From positions 1 through 17,025 of the forward strand of contig JAUYMQ010000435.1 of assembly GCA_030698575.1 (NCBI GenBank): DNA of 17,025 nucleotides, read 5' to 3'. A model generated the notes under the pieces. That model saw nothing but the letters and a program-made list of their open reading frames with translations. It made no database searches and was not told where the DNA came from. The stretch comes from Deltaproteobacteria bacterium. Lineage in GTDB: Bacteria; JAUYMQ01. The stretch's first letter is position 1, and every line of letters begins with the position of its first letter. The translations under genes were made by a program, and so were the position numbers. Positions 1 to 7,822 of the stretch are shown here, piece after piece.

Positions 1-28
1 AGGAGTGGGGTACGGGTCATCTCGGGAG

Positions 29-964
29 TCAAGGTACCAACGAATATACCGGGGTCAAAGGGGGTCCGCCGCTCAGCACCGATTGCACGTTTGCGAGGGC
101 GATCGCGGCCATCTTGCGGCGCGTCTCCACCGTGGCGCTGCCGATGTGCGGCAGCAGCACCGTCCGCGGGGCTGCCAGGAGCCGCGGGTGAACCGCCGGC
201 TCCTCCATGTAGACGTCGAGGCCGGCGGCGCCGAGGGTGCCGGCCTCGAGGGCGGCGGCGAGCGACTCCTCGCGCACGAGATCCCCGCGGGAAGTGTTGA
301 TCAGGATCGCGCCGCGCTTCAGGCGAGCGAGCGTCTCGGGACCGATCACGCCCTTCGTATCCGGCGTCGACGGCGCGTGGAGGCTCAGCACGTCGCTCTC
401 GGCGAACAGCCGCGAGCGATCGACGCGCACGGCGCCGGTCTCGCGCTCGAACTCCGGCTTGGCGGTGCGCGCCGTGTAGACGATGCGCATGCCGAACGCC
501 AGCGCGCGGCGCCCCACCGCCTGGCCGATGCGCCCCGCTCCGAACAGTCCCAAGGTGCGCCCCCGCAGCTCCATGCCGAGCAGCTGCTCGGGATGCCAGC
601 CGGCCCAGGCGCCGGAGCGAACGAGGTCCACGCCTTCGACGAGACGACGGGCACAGGCCAGGATCAGCGCCCACGTGAGATCGGCCGTCGCCTCGGTGAG
701 CACGTCGGGCGTATTGGTGACGATCACCGTGCGCATCTCGGCCGCGACGAGGTCCACGTTGTCGTAGCCGACGGCGACATTCGCGACAATGCGCAGCTTG
801 GGCAGGTGCTTGAACTCCGTGCCCCCCACCCAGCGCGTGAGCAGCGGGACGAGGGCGACCCACTCGCCCTTGGGAGTCGGCGCGGTGGCGGGAATCCAGG
901 TGACGTCGAGACCTGCGAGCTGGGCGGGCTCCAGGAGCTGGCGGAGCTCTTCGGCCACCAACAC
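29..964 (-). CDS. D-2-hydroxyacid dehydrogenase (glyoxylate reductase / D-glycerate dehydrogenase-like)
   Basis: This is a cytosolic NAD(P)H-dependent reductase expected to interconvert 2-oxoacids such as glyoxylate or hydroxypyruvate and D-2-hydroxyacids. The 311-residue length is normal for the family. Visible are the Rossmann dinucleotide motif G142-A-G144-R-I-G147, the catalytic Arg226 in NTSRGDLV, Glu255 in DVYMEEP and His273 in LPHIGSAT, which is the complete catalytic set. The start is GTG at 964, with TTG and GTG codons immediately after it as alternatives and no clear ribosome binding site. It begins 8 bp after the stop of the ABC exporter gene, so it is probably the last gene of the five-gene minus-strand operon. 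Exact substrate cannot be told from the sequence. Only 28 bp lie downstream within the window. Confidence 0.93.
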   Translation of the reverse strand: MLVAEELRQLLEPAQLAGLDVTWIPATAPTPKGEWVALVPLLTRWVGGTEFKHLPKLRIVANVAVGYDNVDLVAAEMRTVIVTNTPDVLTEATADLTWALILACARRLVEGVDLVRSGAWAGWHPEQLLGMELRGRTLGLFGAGRIGQAVGRRALAFGMRIVYTARTAKPEFERETGAVRVDRSRLFAESDVLSLHAPSTPDTKGVIGPETLARLKRGAILINTSRGDLVREESLAAALEAGTLGAAGLDVYMEEPAVHPRLLAAPRTVLLPHIGSATVETRRKMAAIALANVQSVLSGGPPLTPVYSLVP

Positions 965-972
965 GAGGTGCG

Positions 973-2862
973 TCAGCGCAGCACCTCGTCGCGCTCGTGT
1001 CCGTGCGACGCCATCTGGCGCCGCACCATGTCGTGATAGGTGCCGCGCTTCTCCATCAACTCGGCGTGCGTCCCCCGTTCGACGATGCGGCCCTCCTCCA
1101 TGAGGAGAATCATGTCGGCGCGCCGGATCGTCGACAGGCGATGCGCGATCACGAACGTGGTCCGGCCGGCGAGCAGCGTGGCCATCGACGCCTGAATCAG
1201 CTGCTCGCTTTCGGTGTCGAGGTTGCTGGTCGCTTCGTCGAGGATGAGGATCTGCGGCGCGGCGGCGAACGCGCGGGCGATCGCGAGCCGCTGTTGCTGC
1301 CCGCCGGAAAGCTTGACGCCGCGCTCGCCGATGATCGATGCATACCCCTGCGGCAACCGCGCGATGAACTCATGCGCGTTGGCGCGCTGGGCGGCGTCCT
1401 CGATTTCGGCGTCGGTCGCGGCATGGCGGCCATAGCGGATGTTTTCGCGCACCGTGCCGTCGAAGAGAAAGACCTCCTGCTGCACGATCGCGAGCAGGTC
1501 GCGGTAGGAGCGCAGCTGGAAGTCGCGGATGTCCGAGCCGTTGAGCAGGATGCGCCCCTGCGTCGGATCGTGAAAGCGCGCCACGAGGTCGGTCACCGTG
1601 GTCTTCCCCGCTCCACTGCGCCCTACGAGCGCCACGACGGAACCGCCCAGGACGGTCACGTGGAACTCGCGGACGACCGGCAGGCCGGGGCGGTATTCGA
1701 ACGACACGTCCTCGAAGTGAATCTCGCGGACGGCGCGCGGCGCCTCCCGGGCGTCCGGGCGGTCCGGCTTATCCGGCTCCATCGCCAGGACCTCGAACAC
1801 CCGCTCCATCGCGGCGAGCGAGCGCTGCAGCTCGGAAAACGAGTTGACGATGTTCCAGACGGGATTGAGCAGCAGGAAGGTGTACCACTGGAACGCCATG
1901 ATGTCGCCGATCGAGGCACGGCCCATCAGGTTCAGGTAGCCCCCGAACCAGACGATGACGACGGCGATGCCCGCTTCGAGCAGTCCCCACGAGGTCCACA
2001 GCACCAGCTCGCGGCGGTGCGCGAACAGCTCCTTGCGCAGTACCGTGTGGCGGCCGACGAGATAGCTCCACAGCTCCTGCACTTCCTGGCGAAACGCCCG
2101 GACCACGCGGATGCCCGAGAACGCCTCGCCGACGCGCCCGTCGACCAGCTCCACATCGCCGCGCACCGAGCGGTAGATCGGCCGGACGCGCCGCGCGAAC
2201 ACGAGGCTCAACACCATGACGCCGGGGATGATGGCCAGCGCCGTGAGCGCGAGCCGCCAGTTGAGCAGCAGCAGGACGACGATGGCGATCAGCAGGCGAA
2301 TCACCGAGATGGCGGGCGACACGATCGCCATCTGGAGGAGACCGGTCGTCGTCTCGATGTCGCCGGTGAGCCGCGAGAGAATGCCGCCGGTCTTCATCTC
2401 CCAGAGGCGCGGCAGTGGCAGATGGAGCAGCCGGTGGTACAGCGCCCGCCGCAGCGACAGCATGACGCCGACGTTCAGGAGGCGCTGGCGGTAGTCCTTG
2501 AAGGCGTTCAGCAGGTGCGACACGACGACCACGCCGACGAAGATGCCGCCCACGAGGTGCAGCATGGAGAGCCGGGTGGGCGTGTCGAGGCCCGTGCGGA
2601 GCAGGATCCGATCGACGATAAACCGCATGAACAGCGGCTCGATCATCTGGATGGCGGCGACGAGGAGGGCGAGGAGGAAGACGCCCGCGAGCGCGCCCCG
2701 ATGCGGCGTCAGCCAGCGGAGGTAGTCACGCAGGAATTGGCGGCGCCTGCCCTTCGGACCGTCCTCGGCCTTCGGCTGGGCACCATCCGTGGCTTCATCG
2801 AGCCGGCCCTGCTTGTATTGCTTGACGAACTCGCGGTAGCGCTGGCGCGACGACCGACTCAC
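973..2862 (-). CDS. ABC exporter half-transporter, MsbA/LmrA-like (fused membrane and ATPase domains)
   Basis: A 629-residue inner-membrane ABC exporter that would act as a homodimer, exporting a lipid or other hydrophobic substrate. A charged N-terminus (about residues 1-50) precedes a six-helix membrane domain (about 55-330) and a C-terminal ATPase: Walker A GRSGAGKTT near 412, signature LSGGQQQRLAIARA near 515, Walker B ILILDEATS near 536 and the H-loop IAHRLS near 571. All catalytic elements are intact. The start is GTG at 2862, chosen because it overlaps the TGA of the upstream TPR gene in a GTGA junction, which implies translational coupling. Family members include the lipid A flippase MsbA and multidrug exporters; the neighbouring PAP2 phosphatase makes a lipid substrate plausible, but that is inference. 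Confidence 0.95.
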   Translation of the reverse strand: MSRSSRQRYREFVKQYKQGRLDEATDGAQPKAEDGPKGRRRQFLRDYLRWLTPHRGALAGVFLLALLVAAIQMIEPLFMRFIVDRILLRTGLDTPTRLSMLHLVGGIFVGVVVVSHLLNAFKDYRQRLLNVGVMLSLRRALYHRLLHLPLPRLWEMKTGGILSRLTGDIETTTGLLQMAIVSPAISVIRLLIAIVVLLLLNWRLALTALAIIPGVMVLSLVFARRVRPIYRSVRGDVELVDGRVGEAFSGIRVVRAFRQEVQELWSYLVGRHTVLRKELFAHRRELVLWTSWGLLEAGIAVVIVWFGGYLNLMGRASIGDIMAFQWYTFLLLNPVWNIVNSFSELQRSLAAMERVFEVLAMEPDKPDRPDAREAPRAVREIHFEDVSFEYRPGLPVVREFHVTVLGGSVVALVGRSGAGKTTVTDLVARFHDPTQGRILLNGSDIRDFQLRSYRDLLAIVQQEVFLFDGTVRENIRYGRHAATDAEIEDAAQRANAHEFIARLPQGYASIIGERGVKLSGGQQQRLAIARAFAAAPQILILDEATSNLDTESEQLIQASMATLLAGRTTFVIAHRLSTIRRADMILLMEEGRIVERGTHAELMEKRGTYHDMVRRQMASHGHERDEVLR

Positions 2863-3698
2863 GGACGCCGGCCGCCCAGTCTCCGCAGCTCTACCTCAGA
2901 CACGATGAACCCAAATGCCGGCCAGCCGCCGGACCGCACCGAGCGCTCGAACCAGGTCCGCGCCCGCGCGGTATCGCCGCGCACCAGGTGCCAGTTCCCC
3001 ACCCCATACGCCAGCGTGGCGACGGCGATGTCGCCCGTGTCCGCCGGGGTGAGCACCGAGTCCGGCACGATCTCCCCACGATAGAGTCGCAGTCGCTGGA
3101 CGTAGGCGTTGGCGCCCGGGATCGAGTCGGGGCGGCCATCGAGCAGCGCCTGCGCGTCAGCTTTGCGCCCGGCGCGCGACAGCGACATCCACAGCCAATC
3201 GGTCGACGCGGCGCGCTCGCCCGAGTCCGGGGCGATCGGCAACGCGCGCGTGAACGCCTCGACGGCCGCGGCGAAATCACCCTTGGCGTGCCGCACGATG
3301 CCGAGGTGATACCAGATGCCGTAATTGGTGCTGTCGAGCTGGCGGCCGCGCGTCAGGTCGTCATGGGCCTGATCGAGCTCGCGCACCGAAAGGTGACGAT
3401 GCCCGCGCCAGCGATAGAGCAGCGCGTGCTGTGGCGCGAGCGCGAGTCCGCGAGTGAAGGTCGCGATGGCCTCGCGATACTGCCGGACGCCGGACTGGGC
3501 CACGCCGAGGGCGATGATCTTGTCCACGTTGCGCGGGTCGGCGGCGAGGGCGCTCTCGGCGCGCGCGACGGCGCCGCCCCCGGTGTCGCGCTGAGCGCGG
3601 TATTCGACGCCCGCAGGAGAGCGATACTGGACGGACTGGGCGAAGGCGGCCGCGGGAAGCAATGCCGCGAAGACGGAAACGGCGAGTCGTGTGGGCAT
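2859..3698 (-). CDS. Secreted tetratricopeptide-repeat protein
   Basis: A 279-residue protein with a Sec signal peptide (MPTRLAVSVFAALLPAAAFA, cleavage near residue 21 before QSVQY). The mature part contains several helical TPR-type repeats; one clear unit is in the region LDSTNYGIWYHLGIVRHAKG followed by FAAAVEAFTRALPIAP. TPR proteins act as protein-protein scaffolds, so this is probably a periplasmic or outer-membrane-associated partner protein; no enzymatic motif is visible. Its stop overlaps the GTG start of the ABC exporter by 4 bp, and it starts 12 bp after the PAP2 gene, so it is co-transcribed. The start is ATG at 3698, with only a weak ribosome binding site. Specific function unknown. 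Confidence 0.88.
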   Translation of the reverse strand: MPTRLAVSVFAALLPAAAFAQSVQYRSPAGVEYRAQRDTGGGAVARAESALAADPRNVDKIIALGVAQSGVRQYREAIATFTRGLALAPQHALLYRWRGHRHLSVRELDQAHDDLTRGRQLDSTNYGIWYHLGIVRHAKGDFAAAVEAFTRALPIAPDSGERAASTDWLWMSLSRAGRKADAQALLDGRPDSIPGANAYVQRLRLYRGEIVPDSVLTPADTGDIAVATLAYGVGNWHLVRGDTARARTWFERSVRSGGWPAFGFIVSEVELRRLGGRRP

Positions 3699-3710
3699 GC
3701 GGAATTCTAT

Positions 3711-4433
3711 TTAGCGCACGGCGTCCTTCAACTGGTAGGCGATCCAGGCGCCGGCGGTGCCGAGGCTCGCGATCCCCAGGATGCCGAGGGCGAAGACCGG
3801 CGCCAGGCGGCGATCGAGCTCAGGGATCTCGTCCCGAGGGGCGGTACGAAGCAACAGGGCGTACGCCAGCAGGGCCAGGAGGGCTCCCGCGACGACGTCG
3901 AGAATGTAGTGCTGCTTGATGAACAGCGTGGACAGCCCCACCAGCGCCGCACAGACGAGCGCGATGATGCCGACCGTGCGATGCACCCGATAGGCGGCCA
4001 AAGCCCCCACACAGGAGTGCGCCACGTGGAGCGAAGGAAAGCAGTTGTACGGCGGATCGGCATCGTACAGAAACCGGAGGCTCCAGACCGCGAATCCCTC
4101 GCCGCTCAGCGTCTCGGGGCGCGGGGCGGCGGTCGGATAGAAGAAAAAGAAGACATAGGCGGTCGTCCAGACCAGCAGATACGCCAGCACGGTCCGGCGG
4201 AGGTGCTCCGGCGCACGGACGGTAAACACGGGCAGCAGAATCAAAAAGAGATACAGCGCTCCGTATATCAGTCCCCACACCGGCTGCAAGGGCAGCAACC
4301 GATCCCACGCCACTTCCGGGACGTAGACCGCCCGGCCGGTCGCGAACCCGGGGATGAATACGTAGACCGGCACCATCCCGACGAGGACGACCATCGGCAG
4401 GCTCACCCGGTACGGGCGCCTGAGCGACTGCAC
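3711..4433 (-). CDS. PAP2-superfamily membrane phosphatase (Aur1/PAP2_3-like)
   Basis: An integral membrane protein of about 240 residues with roughly six hydrophobic helices. It carries the PAP2 active-site motifs CFPSLHVAHS and the downstream FIKQHYILDVVAG, whose histidines and aspartate form the phosphatase or phosphotransferase centre. The spacing and the absence of a clear KxxxxxxRP motif resemble the PAP2_3/inositol-phosphotransferase branch rather than classical PgpB. The expected substrate is a lipid phosphate. Start choice: GTG at 4433 has a strong GGAGG site six bases upstream, whereas the longest reading frame starts at TTG 4475 without a visible ribosome binding site; 4475 remains possible. 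It follows the hydrolase gene (stop at 4496) and precedes the TPR gene by 12 bp, as part of the same operon. Confidence 0.88.
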   Translation of the reverse strand: MQSLRRPYRVSLPMVVLVGMVPVYVFIPGFATGRAVYVPEVAWDRLLPLQPVWGLIYGALYLFLILLPVFTVRAPEHLRRTVLAYLLVWTTAYVFFFFYPTAAPRPETLSGEGFAVWSLRFLYDADPPYNCFPSLHVAHSCVGALAAYRVHRTVGIIALVCAALVGLSTLFIKQHYILDVVAGALLALLAYALLLRTAPRDEIPELDRRLAPVFALGILGIASLGTAGAWIAYQLKDAVR

Positions 4434-4495
4434 GACGAGCCTCCAGGTGGATGGCGCGGGGTCGGGCGGGCTCAACCGAGGGGCCGCTCGCTCGC

Positions 4496-6016
4496 TCAGG
4501 GGCGTTTGAATCGAATCGGCGGCAGCCGCACCCGCTCCGTCAGTCCCGAGTCGCCGCGCAGAAACGCCCGCATCGTCGCCAGAATCTCGGGCGACGAGAG
4601 CAACAGATCGTCGTCGTGCGAGCCGCCCTCAATGATGAGATGATGGCTGCTCGGGAACCCCGCGCGCACCTCCACCGCGTTGCTGGGCGGGGTGTGGATA
4701 TCGAGCGTCCCGCTGATGAACAGCACCGGCACGTCCGACGTGACGGGACTGCGGAAGGCATCGCCGAGATCCTCGACGGGCCACTCGGGGCACCGCGCCT
4801 CGAGGCCGAGGTTGCCGGCGTCACCCAGGATCGCCGTCCGTGCCTGCGACCGGATGAGGGCGCGGCGCTCGGCGGAGGCGCCGGAGCTGCAGTCCATGGC
4901 GATCGTCATCGCCAGCTCGCGGGTGCCGCGCCGCGCCCGGGCGACGAGCGGCGCGACCGCCGTCCAGTCGCCGCGCAGAATCGGAATGATACGGGCCGGA
5001 AACTCCGCGATGTCCTCACGCTCGCCGAGCTGGTTCAGGATCCCCCGGCGCAAGTCGTCGGCACCCACGACCACCCCCACCGTATCCCCCGTCTCGCGGT
5101 CCACGAAGGCGAGGCGTTCCGGCTCGGTCTCGAGACGGGCGAGCAGCCGCCGCAGATCGCCGGGCAAGTCGGGCACGGCCGCCCGCAGCGCAGGATCGGC
5201 CTGCATGGCGCTGTCCACGCGCAGAAGGATCCGGTCGAGGTTGGCGGGGAGCTTGTAGGTGTGATCGGGCCCTTCGATGCCCGCGAGGATCGCCGCGGCG
5301 GCCCGATCGGGGAACTGGCGCAGGTACGCCAGCGCCAGGTGCGTGCCGTAGCTGATGCCCCACAGGACTAGGCGCTCGGCGCCGAGGGCGACGCGCAGCG
5401 CGTCGAGGTCGGCCGCGCTTTCGCGCGTGGTGAATGCCTGGAGATCCACCGAGTCCGACCAATGCGCGGAGCAGGACTCGAGGAACGGGGTGATCGCCTG
5501 CCGGACGACGGATACGCCCGTCGGTTGATCGAGGGGGTGATCCCAGCTGTTTGGGCAGACGAGGTACGGACGGGTCAGGTACGCTCCGCGCTGGTCGAGG
5601 GCGATCACGTCGCCGTGGGCGCGCAGGGCTTGGAAGAGATCGTAGCGGTCTCCCGCCGAGGACAGCGTGCCGGAGCCGCCGGGGCCGCCGGCGAGGTACA
5701 CGATGGGGGGGCCAGGAGTTTCGCTCGTGCTCTTGAAACGGACGAAGTGGATCTCGATGGAATCGGCGCCGGGGGTCGCGTGGCGCATGGGGACCCGCAG
5801 GCGGCCCTCGTCTGCGTCGACAGTCCGCGGGCCGGGGATCAGCCGGCGCGGCGTGGGGATCATCCAGTACTCGGTCTCGGCAAACTCGATCGGTGAGAGT
5901 GTGAGGGCGCCCGTGGTGACCGACGGGCCGCGGGCTTCGCGGATGGGCCCGTCTCCCCAGCCGCAGGCCGTCATGGTCATGGCGAGCAGCATTGCGGAGC
6001 GACGTGTCAGTGCCAT
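4496..6016 (-). CDS. Exported alpha/beta-hydrolase, S33 tripeptidyl/prolyl aminopeptidase-like lipoprotein
   Basis: A 506-residue exported alpha/beta-hydrolase. The N-terminus MALTRRSAMLLAMTMTAC is a short signal peptide with a possible lipobox (Cys18). Seen in order: the oxyanion region AGGPGGSGT (about 109-117), the motif ALDQRGAYLTRP typical of the proline iminopeptidase/tripeptidyl aminopeptidase group, nucleophile Ser222 in GISYG, Asp439 in FISGTLDIHTPP and His467 in EGGSHDD. The catalytic triad is therefore complete. It probably trims peptides in the periplasm. The reading frame extends upstream to 6157, but that extension translates an attC relic and must be non-coding; ATG 6016 has GAGG at suitable spacing. 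First gene of the five-gene minus-strand operon. Confidence 0.92.
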   Translation of the reverse strand: MALTRRSAMLLAMTMTACGWGDGPIREARGPSVTTGALTLSPIEFAETEYWMIPTPRRLIPGPRTVDADEGRLRVPMRHATPGADSIEIHFVRFKSTSETPGPPIVYLAGGPGGSGTLSSAGDRYDLFQALRAHGDVIALDQRGAYLTRPYLVCPNSWDHPLDQPTGVSVVRQAITPFLESCSAHWSDSVDLQAFTTRESAADLDALRVALGAERLVLWGISYGTHLALAYLRQFPDRAAAAILAGIEGPDHTYKLPANLDRILLRVDSAMQADPALRAAVPDLPGDLRRLLARLETEPERLAFVDRETGDTVGVVVGADDLRRGILNQLGEREDIAEFPARIIPILRGDWTAVAPLVARARRGTRELAMTIAMDCSSGASAERRALIRSQARTAILGDAGNLGLEARCPEWPVEDLGDAFRSPVTSDVPVLFISGTLDIHTPPSNAVEVRAGFPSSHHLIIEGGSHDDDLLLSSPEILATMRAFLRGDSGLTERVRLPPIRFKRP

Positions 6017-6039
6017 GCCAGCCTCGGTCGTGGAGAGCG

Positions 6040-6070
6040 GACTCCGTTCGCTTGGGCGGGGAGCGGAGTC
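6040..6070 (-). promoter_or_regulatory. Inverted repeat in the leader of the five-gene operon
   Basis: GACTCCG at 6040-6046 is the exact reverse complement of CGGAGTC at 6064-6070, separated by 17 bases, 24-54 bp upstream of the hydrolase start codon. It could be a leader hairpin or an operator half-site pair. I could not recognise a convincing -35/-10 pair nearby, so the operon promoter is unassigned. Confidence 0.3.
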
Positions 6071-6127
6071 TGTCGTGTTGGACGGTGGTGAGTTGGAGAT
6101 GGTGGTAGGCTGGCCCGCCCGCGACCA

Positions 6128-6193
6128 CGGCGCGCTGAAGAACGATTCATTCCACAATCTACGCGCGCCGCCAGCTTCAAGCGCGTGTTAGGG
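6128..6193 (-). repeat. attC relic (damaged integron recombination site)
   Basis: The central loop (GATTCATTCCACAATCTAC) and the arm GCCAGCTTCAAGCGCGTGTTAGGG match the intact attC sites between 10.9 and 16.9 kb almost base for base. The opposite arm, which should carry the L' and R' boxes, is missing: the sequence below about 6131 is unrelated. The remaining core reads GTTAGGG rather than GTTAGGC. It therefore cannot fold as a full attC and is a fossil. In array orientation (minus strand) the broken lipocalin-like gene lies immediately before it, as expected of a cassette. Confidence 0.8.
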
Positions 6194-6222
6194 ACCGGCC
6201 GCACCAAGGCTTCCAGCCAAGA

Positions 6223-6490
6223 TTAGCGTCGTGTAAAGACGAATTGAGCGAGGTGGAAGCGAGGTGGTGATCTGGATAATGTGACGCTTACCTGCCCGCG
6301 AGAGGAATCACTCTTTCGCATGTCGAACGTCAGGGCACAGGACGAAGGCTCATACTGCCAACGAGTCGGCACGCCAAGTCGCGGCGCGGATGTGTGAGAC
6401 ACACCGACGGAGCCGTCGGCGACTAACGTGAATCCGTATGGATTGCGAGACTCGCCCTGGGCTTCCCAATCGCCAACGAGAGAATCGCTG
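6223..6490 (-). pseudogene. 3' part of a lipocalin-like cassette gene (truncated)
   Basis: Minus-strand reading from about 6480 to the TAA at 6223 gives a protein-like sequence beginning LVGDWEAQGESRNPYG, continuing through FTLVADGSVGVSHTS and ending LAQFVFTRR. The pattern LVGxWE followed by FxxDGxV is typical of small secreted lipocalin-like beta-barrel proteins. No start codon is found in frame, and the sequence upstream becomes low-quality (serine- and proline-rich) near 6490, where a plus-strand fragment begins. The stop lies 30 bp before the R'' core of the attC relic, the arrangement seen for intact cassettes in this array. I interpret it as the 3' end of a decayed cassette gene. The upstream breakpoint is approximate. 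Confidence 0.5.
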
Positions 6491-6691
6491 GACGAGGGGC
6501 ACCAGGCCGTGGACCCCGGCGGCGCCGAACTGGACCTGGATGCGGGTTCCGCTGGGAGACGCGCCCTCGAGCCCGGCGTATTTGCGGAGGCATTGCTGCT
6601 CGACGGAGATGGGTGGAAGCTCTCGCTGCCGGCGGGCTGGCGCGTGGTGCGGGTGGGCGGGCGATTCGACCTGATGGCGCCACGCCCCTGA
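6485..6691 (+). pseudogene. Plus-strand gene fragment, unknown product
   Basis: A plus-strand frame ending at TGA 6689-6691 translates to a plausible beta-rich C-terminus (VFAEALLLDGDGWKLSLPAG, then WRVVRVGGRFDLMAPRP). The frame formally opens at GTG 6428, but the first twenty or so codons are antisense to the better-supported lipocalin-like fragment, so the true remnant probably begins near 6485. No ribosome binding site or family assignment is visible. GCCCC at 6684-6688 pairs with GGGGC at 6695-6699 over its stop codon. It may be the tail of an unrelated gene joined here by rearrangement, or a chance frame in GC-rich DNA. Confidence 0.3.
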
Positions 6692-6702
6692 ACGGGGGCA
6701 GA

Positions 6703-6723
6703 TCAGGGCAGCATGCGCGATGC
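6703..6723. repeat. Left copy of 21-bp direct repeat bracketing the PadR operon
   Basis: The 21 bases at 6703-6723 match 8950-8970 at 20 of 21 positions, in the same orientation (shared core GCATGCGCGATGC). On the minus strand both copies read as codons for SRM(L/R)P followed by TGA. The two copies bracket the serine hydrolase/HAAS/PadR operon with almost nothing else between. Confidence 0.6.
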
Positions 6724-6733
6724 GCTCCTCCGA

Positions 6734-6745
6734 CCCTGTTCAGGG
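6734..6745 (-). terminator. Possible terminator hairpin after the serine hydrolase gene
   Basis: CCCTG (6734-6738) and CAGGG (6741-6745) form a perfect 5-bp stem with a 2-base gap, 8 bp beyond the TAG of the serine hydrolase gene. There is no T-tract, so it would be at best a weak intrinsic terminator. Confidence 0.25.
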
Positions 6746-6753
6746 CGGTACGA

Positions 6754-7821
6754 CTACGGAGTCGGCTCGAACACCGCGTGCAGGAGCTCGCGAGCCCGCG
6801 CGAGCGCGATGCGCTGTTCGAGGCCTCCGGTATTGGAGAGGATGACGACCGCCATCCGTGCGTTGAGATCCGCGAGCGCCACGGCTTCGCCGCCGGGACC
6901 GCTGCCGCCGGCGGTGAACACATCGCGACCACCGAGCAGTTGCCGCACGGCCCGCATCGGGACGAGCGTCTCCCCCAGCACCGCCATGTAGAACCGCGCG
7001 ACATCCTCCGCCGAGCCGATGTAACCGCCCCCACCCATCTTGCAGCTGTTGTCGAGCCTCGGCGTGCGGCGCAGCGCACCCGTACTGTCGACATCGTAGT
7101 GGCTCACGCGGTCCGTGCTGTCGGCCGGCGTGTCCCGCGCGGTGTGGATCATGCCGGCAGGCATCCGAAGTCGGGTCGCGAAAAGACTGTCGAACGACAT
7201 CCCGGCGGCGCGCTCCAGCACGGCGCTCGCAAGGACGAATCCCCACGTCGAGTACGACTCCTCCGAGCCAGGCGTGGCGACCAGCGAGTCCTCGACGAAG
7301 AGCGGGAGCGCCTCCGCGGCCCGCGCGCAGGCGACGCTCGACGAGGCCTCGACGGCATCCCGGTAGTGCCGCACGCCGGCGCGGTGGGCGAGGAGTTGCG
7401 TGAGCGTCACTCGGTCGTAGTGCGCCGGCAGGCTTGGCAGCACGTTCCTCACCGGATCGTTCAACCGGACCTCGCCGCGCGCCGCGGCCTGGAGCGCAAG
7501 CACCGCCGTCACGGGTTTCATCAAGCTGTACAGGCGGAAGCGCGCCGCCGGTGACACCGCCACCGTGCGTTCACGCGACGTGTGACCGAACCCCTCGGAC
7601 CACACGATCCTCCCGTCGATCGCCACGGCCACGGCAACCCCTGAGCCTCGCCGTACGAGGGGACGCACGATGTTCCGTCCGCGGACGATCGCCACGGCAT
7701 GTTCGGACGACACTACGCCAGGTGACTGGCCCGGGGAGGGAGCCGGCGCGCATCCCTGCGAGAACAGCGCGGCCGTGACCAGCAGGGGGAGGCGGGTTCT
7801 GCGAATCATGGAGCTGGTCAT
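6754..7821 (-). CDS. Exported serine hydrolase, beta-lactamase/D-Ala-D-Ala carboxypeptidase (class C fold) family
   Basis: A 355-residue protein of the PF00144 beta-lactamase-related family, exported by an N-terminal signal peptide with a possible lipobox (LFSQGC, Cys24). The nucleophile motif SxxK is S99-L-M-K102. The second motif, normally YxN, is Y190-S-T. The third motif, normally HTG or KTG, appears as GGSGPGG (about 305-311). The nucleophile is intact, but the two other motifs are variant, so substrate and even activity are uncertain; family members include peptidases, esterases and beta-lactamases. The frame is open to 8094, but that extension overlaps the upstream gene; ATG 7821 lies one base after its TGA. 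Last gene of the PadR operon. Confidence 0.88.
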   Translation of the reverse strand: MTSSMIRRTRLPLLVTAALFSQGCAPAPSPGQSPGVVSSEHAVAIVRGRNIVRPLVRRGSGVAVAVAIDGRIVWSEGFGHTSRERTVAVSPAARFRLYSLMKPVTAVLALQAAARGEVRLNDPVRNVLPSLPAHYDRVTLTQLLAHRAGVRHYRDAVEASSSVACARAAEALPLFVEDSLVATPGSEESYSTWGFVLASAVLERAAGMSFDSLFATRLRMPAGMIHTARDTPADSTDRVSHYDVDSTGALRRTPRLDNSCKMGGGGYIGSAEDVARFYMAVLGETLVPMRAVRQLLGGRDVFTAGGSGPGGEAVALADLNARMAVVILSNTGGLEQRIALARARELLHAVFEPTP

Positions 7822-7822
7822 C

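Noticed and set aside
997-3084. Long plus-strand frame of 695 codons opposite the ABC exporter
   Set aside because: Shadow frame in GC-rich DNA; no protein-like motifs, while the minus strand encodes a complete ABC exporter with all catalytic motifs.
2988-4643. Long plus-strand frame of 551 codons
   Set aside because: Antisense to the TPR and PAP2 genes; composition is dominated by Arg, Gly, Asp and His runs typical of antisense translation.
6017-6157. N-terminal extension of the alpha/beta-hydrolase to 6157
   Set aside because: Those codons translate the attC relic; the signal peptide starts at ATG 6016 with its own ribosome binding site.
6423-7094. Minus-strand frame of 223 codons overlapping the serine hydrolase
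   Set aside because: Overlaps the well-supported hydrolase in another frame and has Arg/Ser/Pro-rich, motif-free translation.
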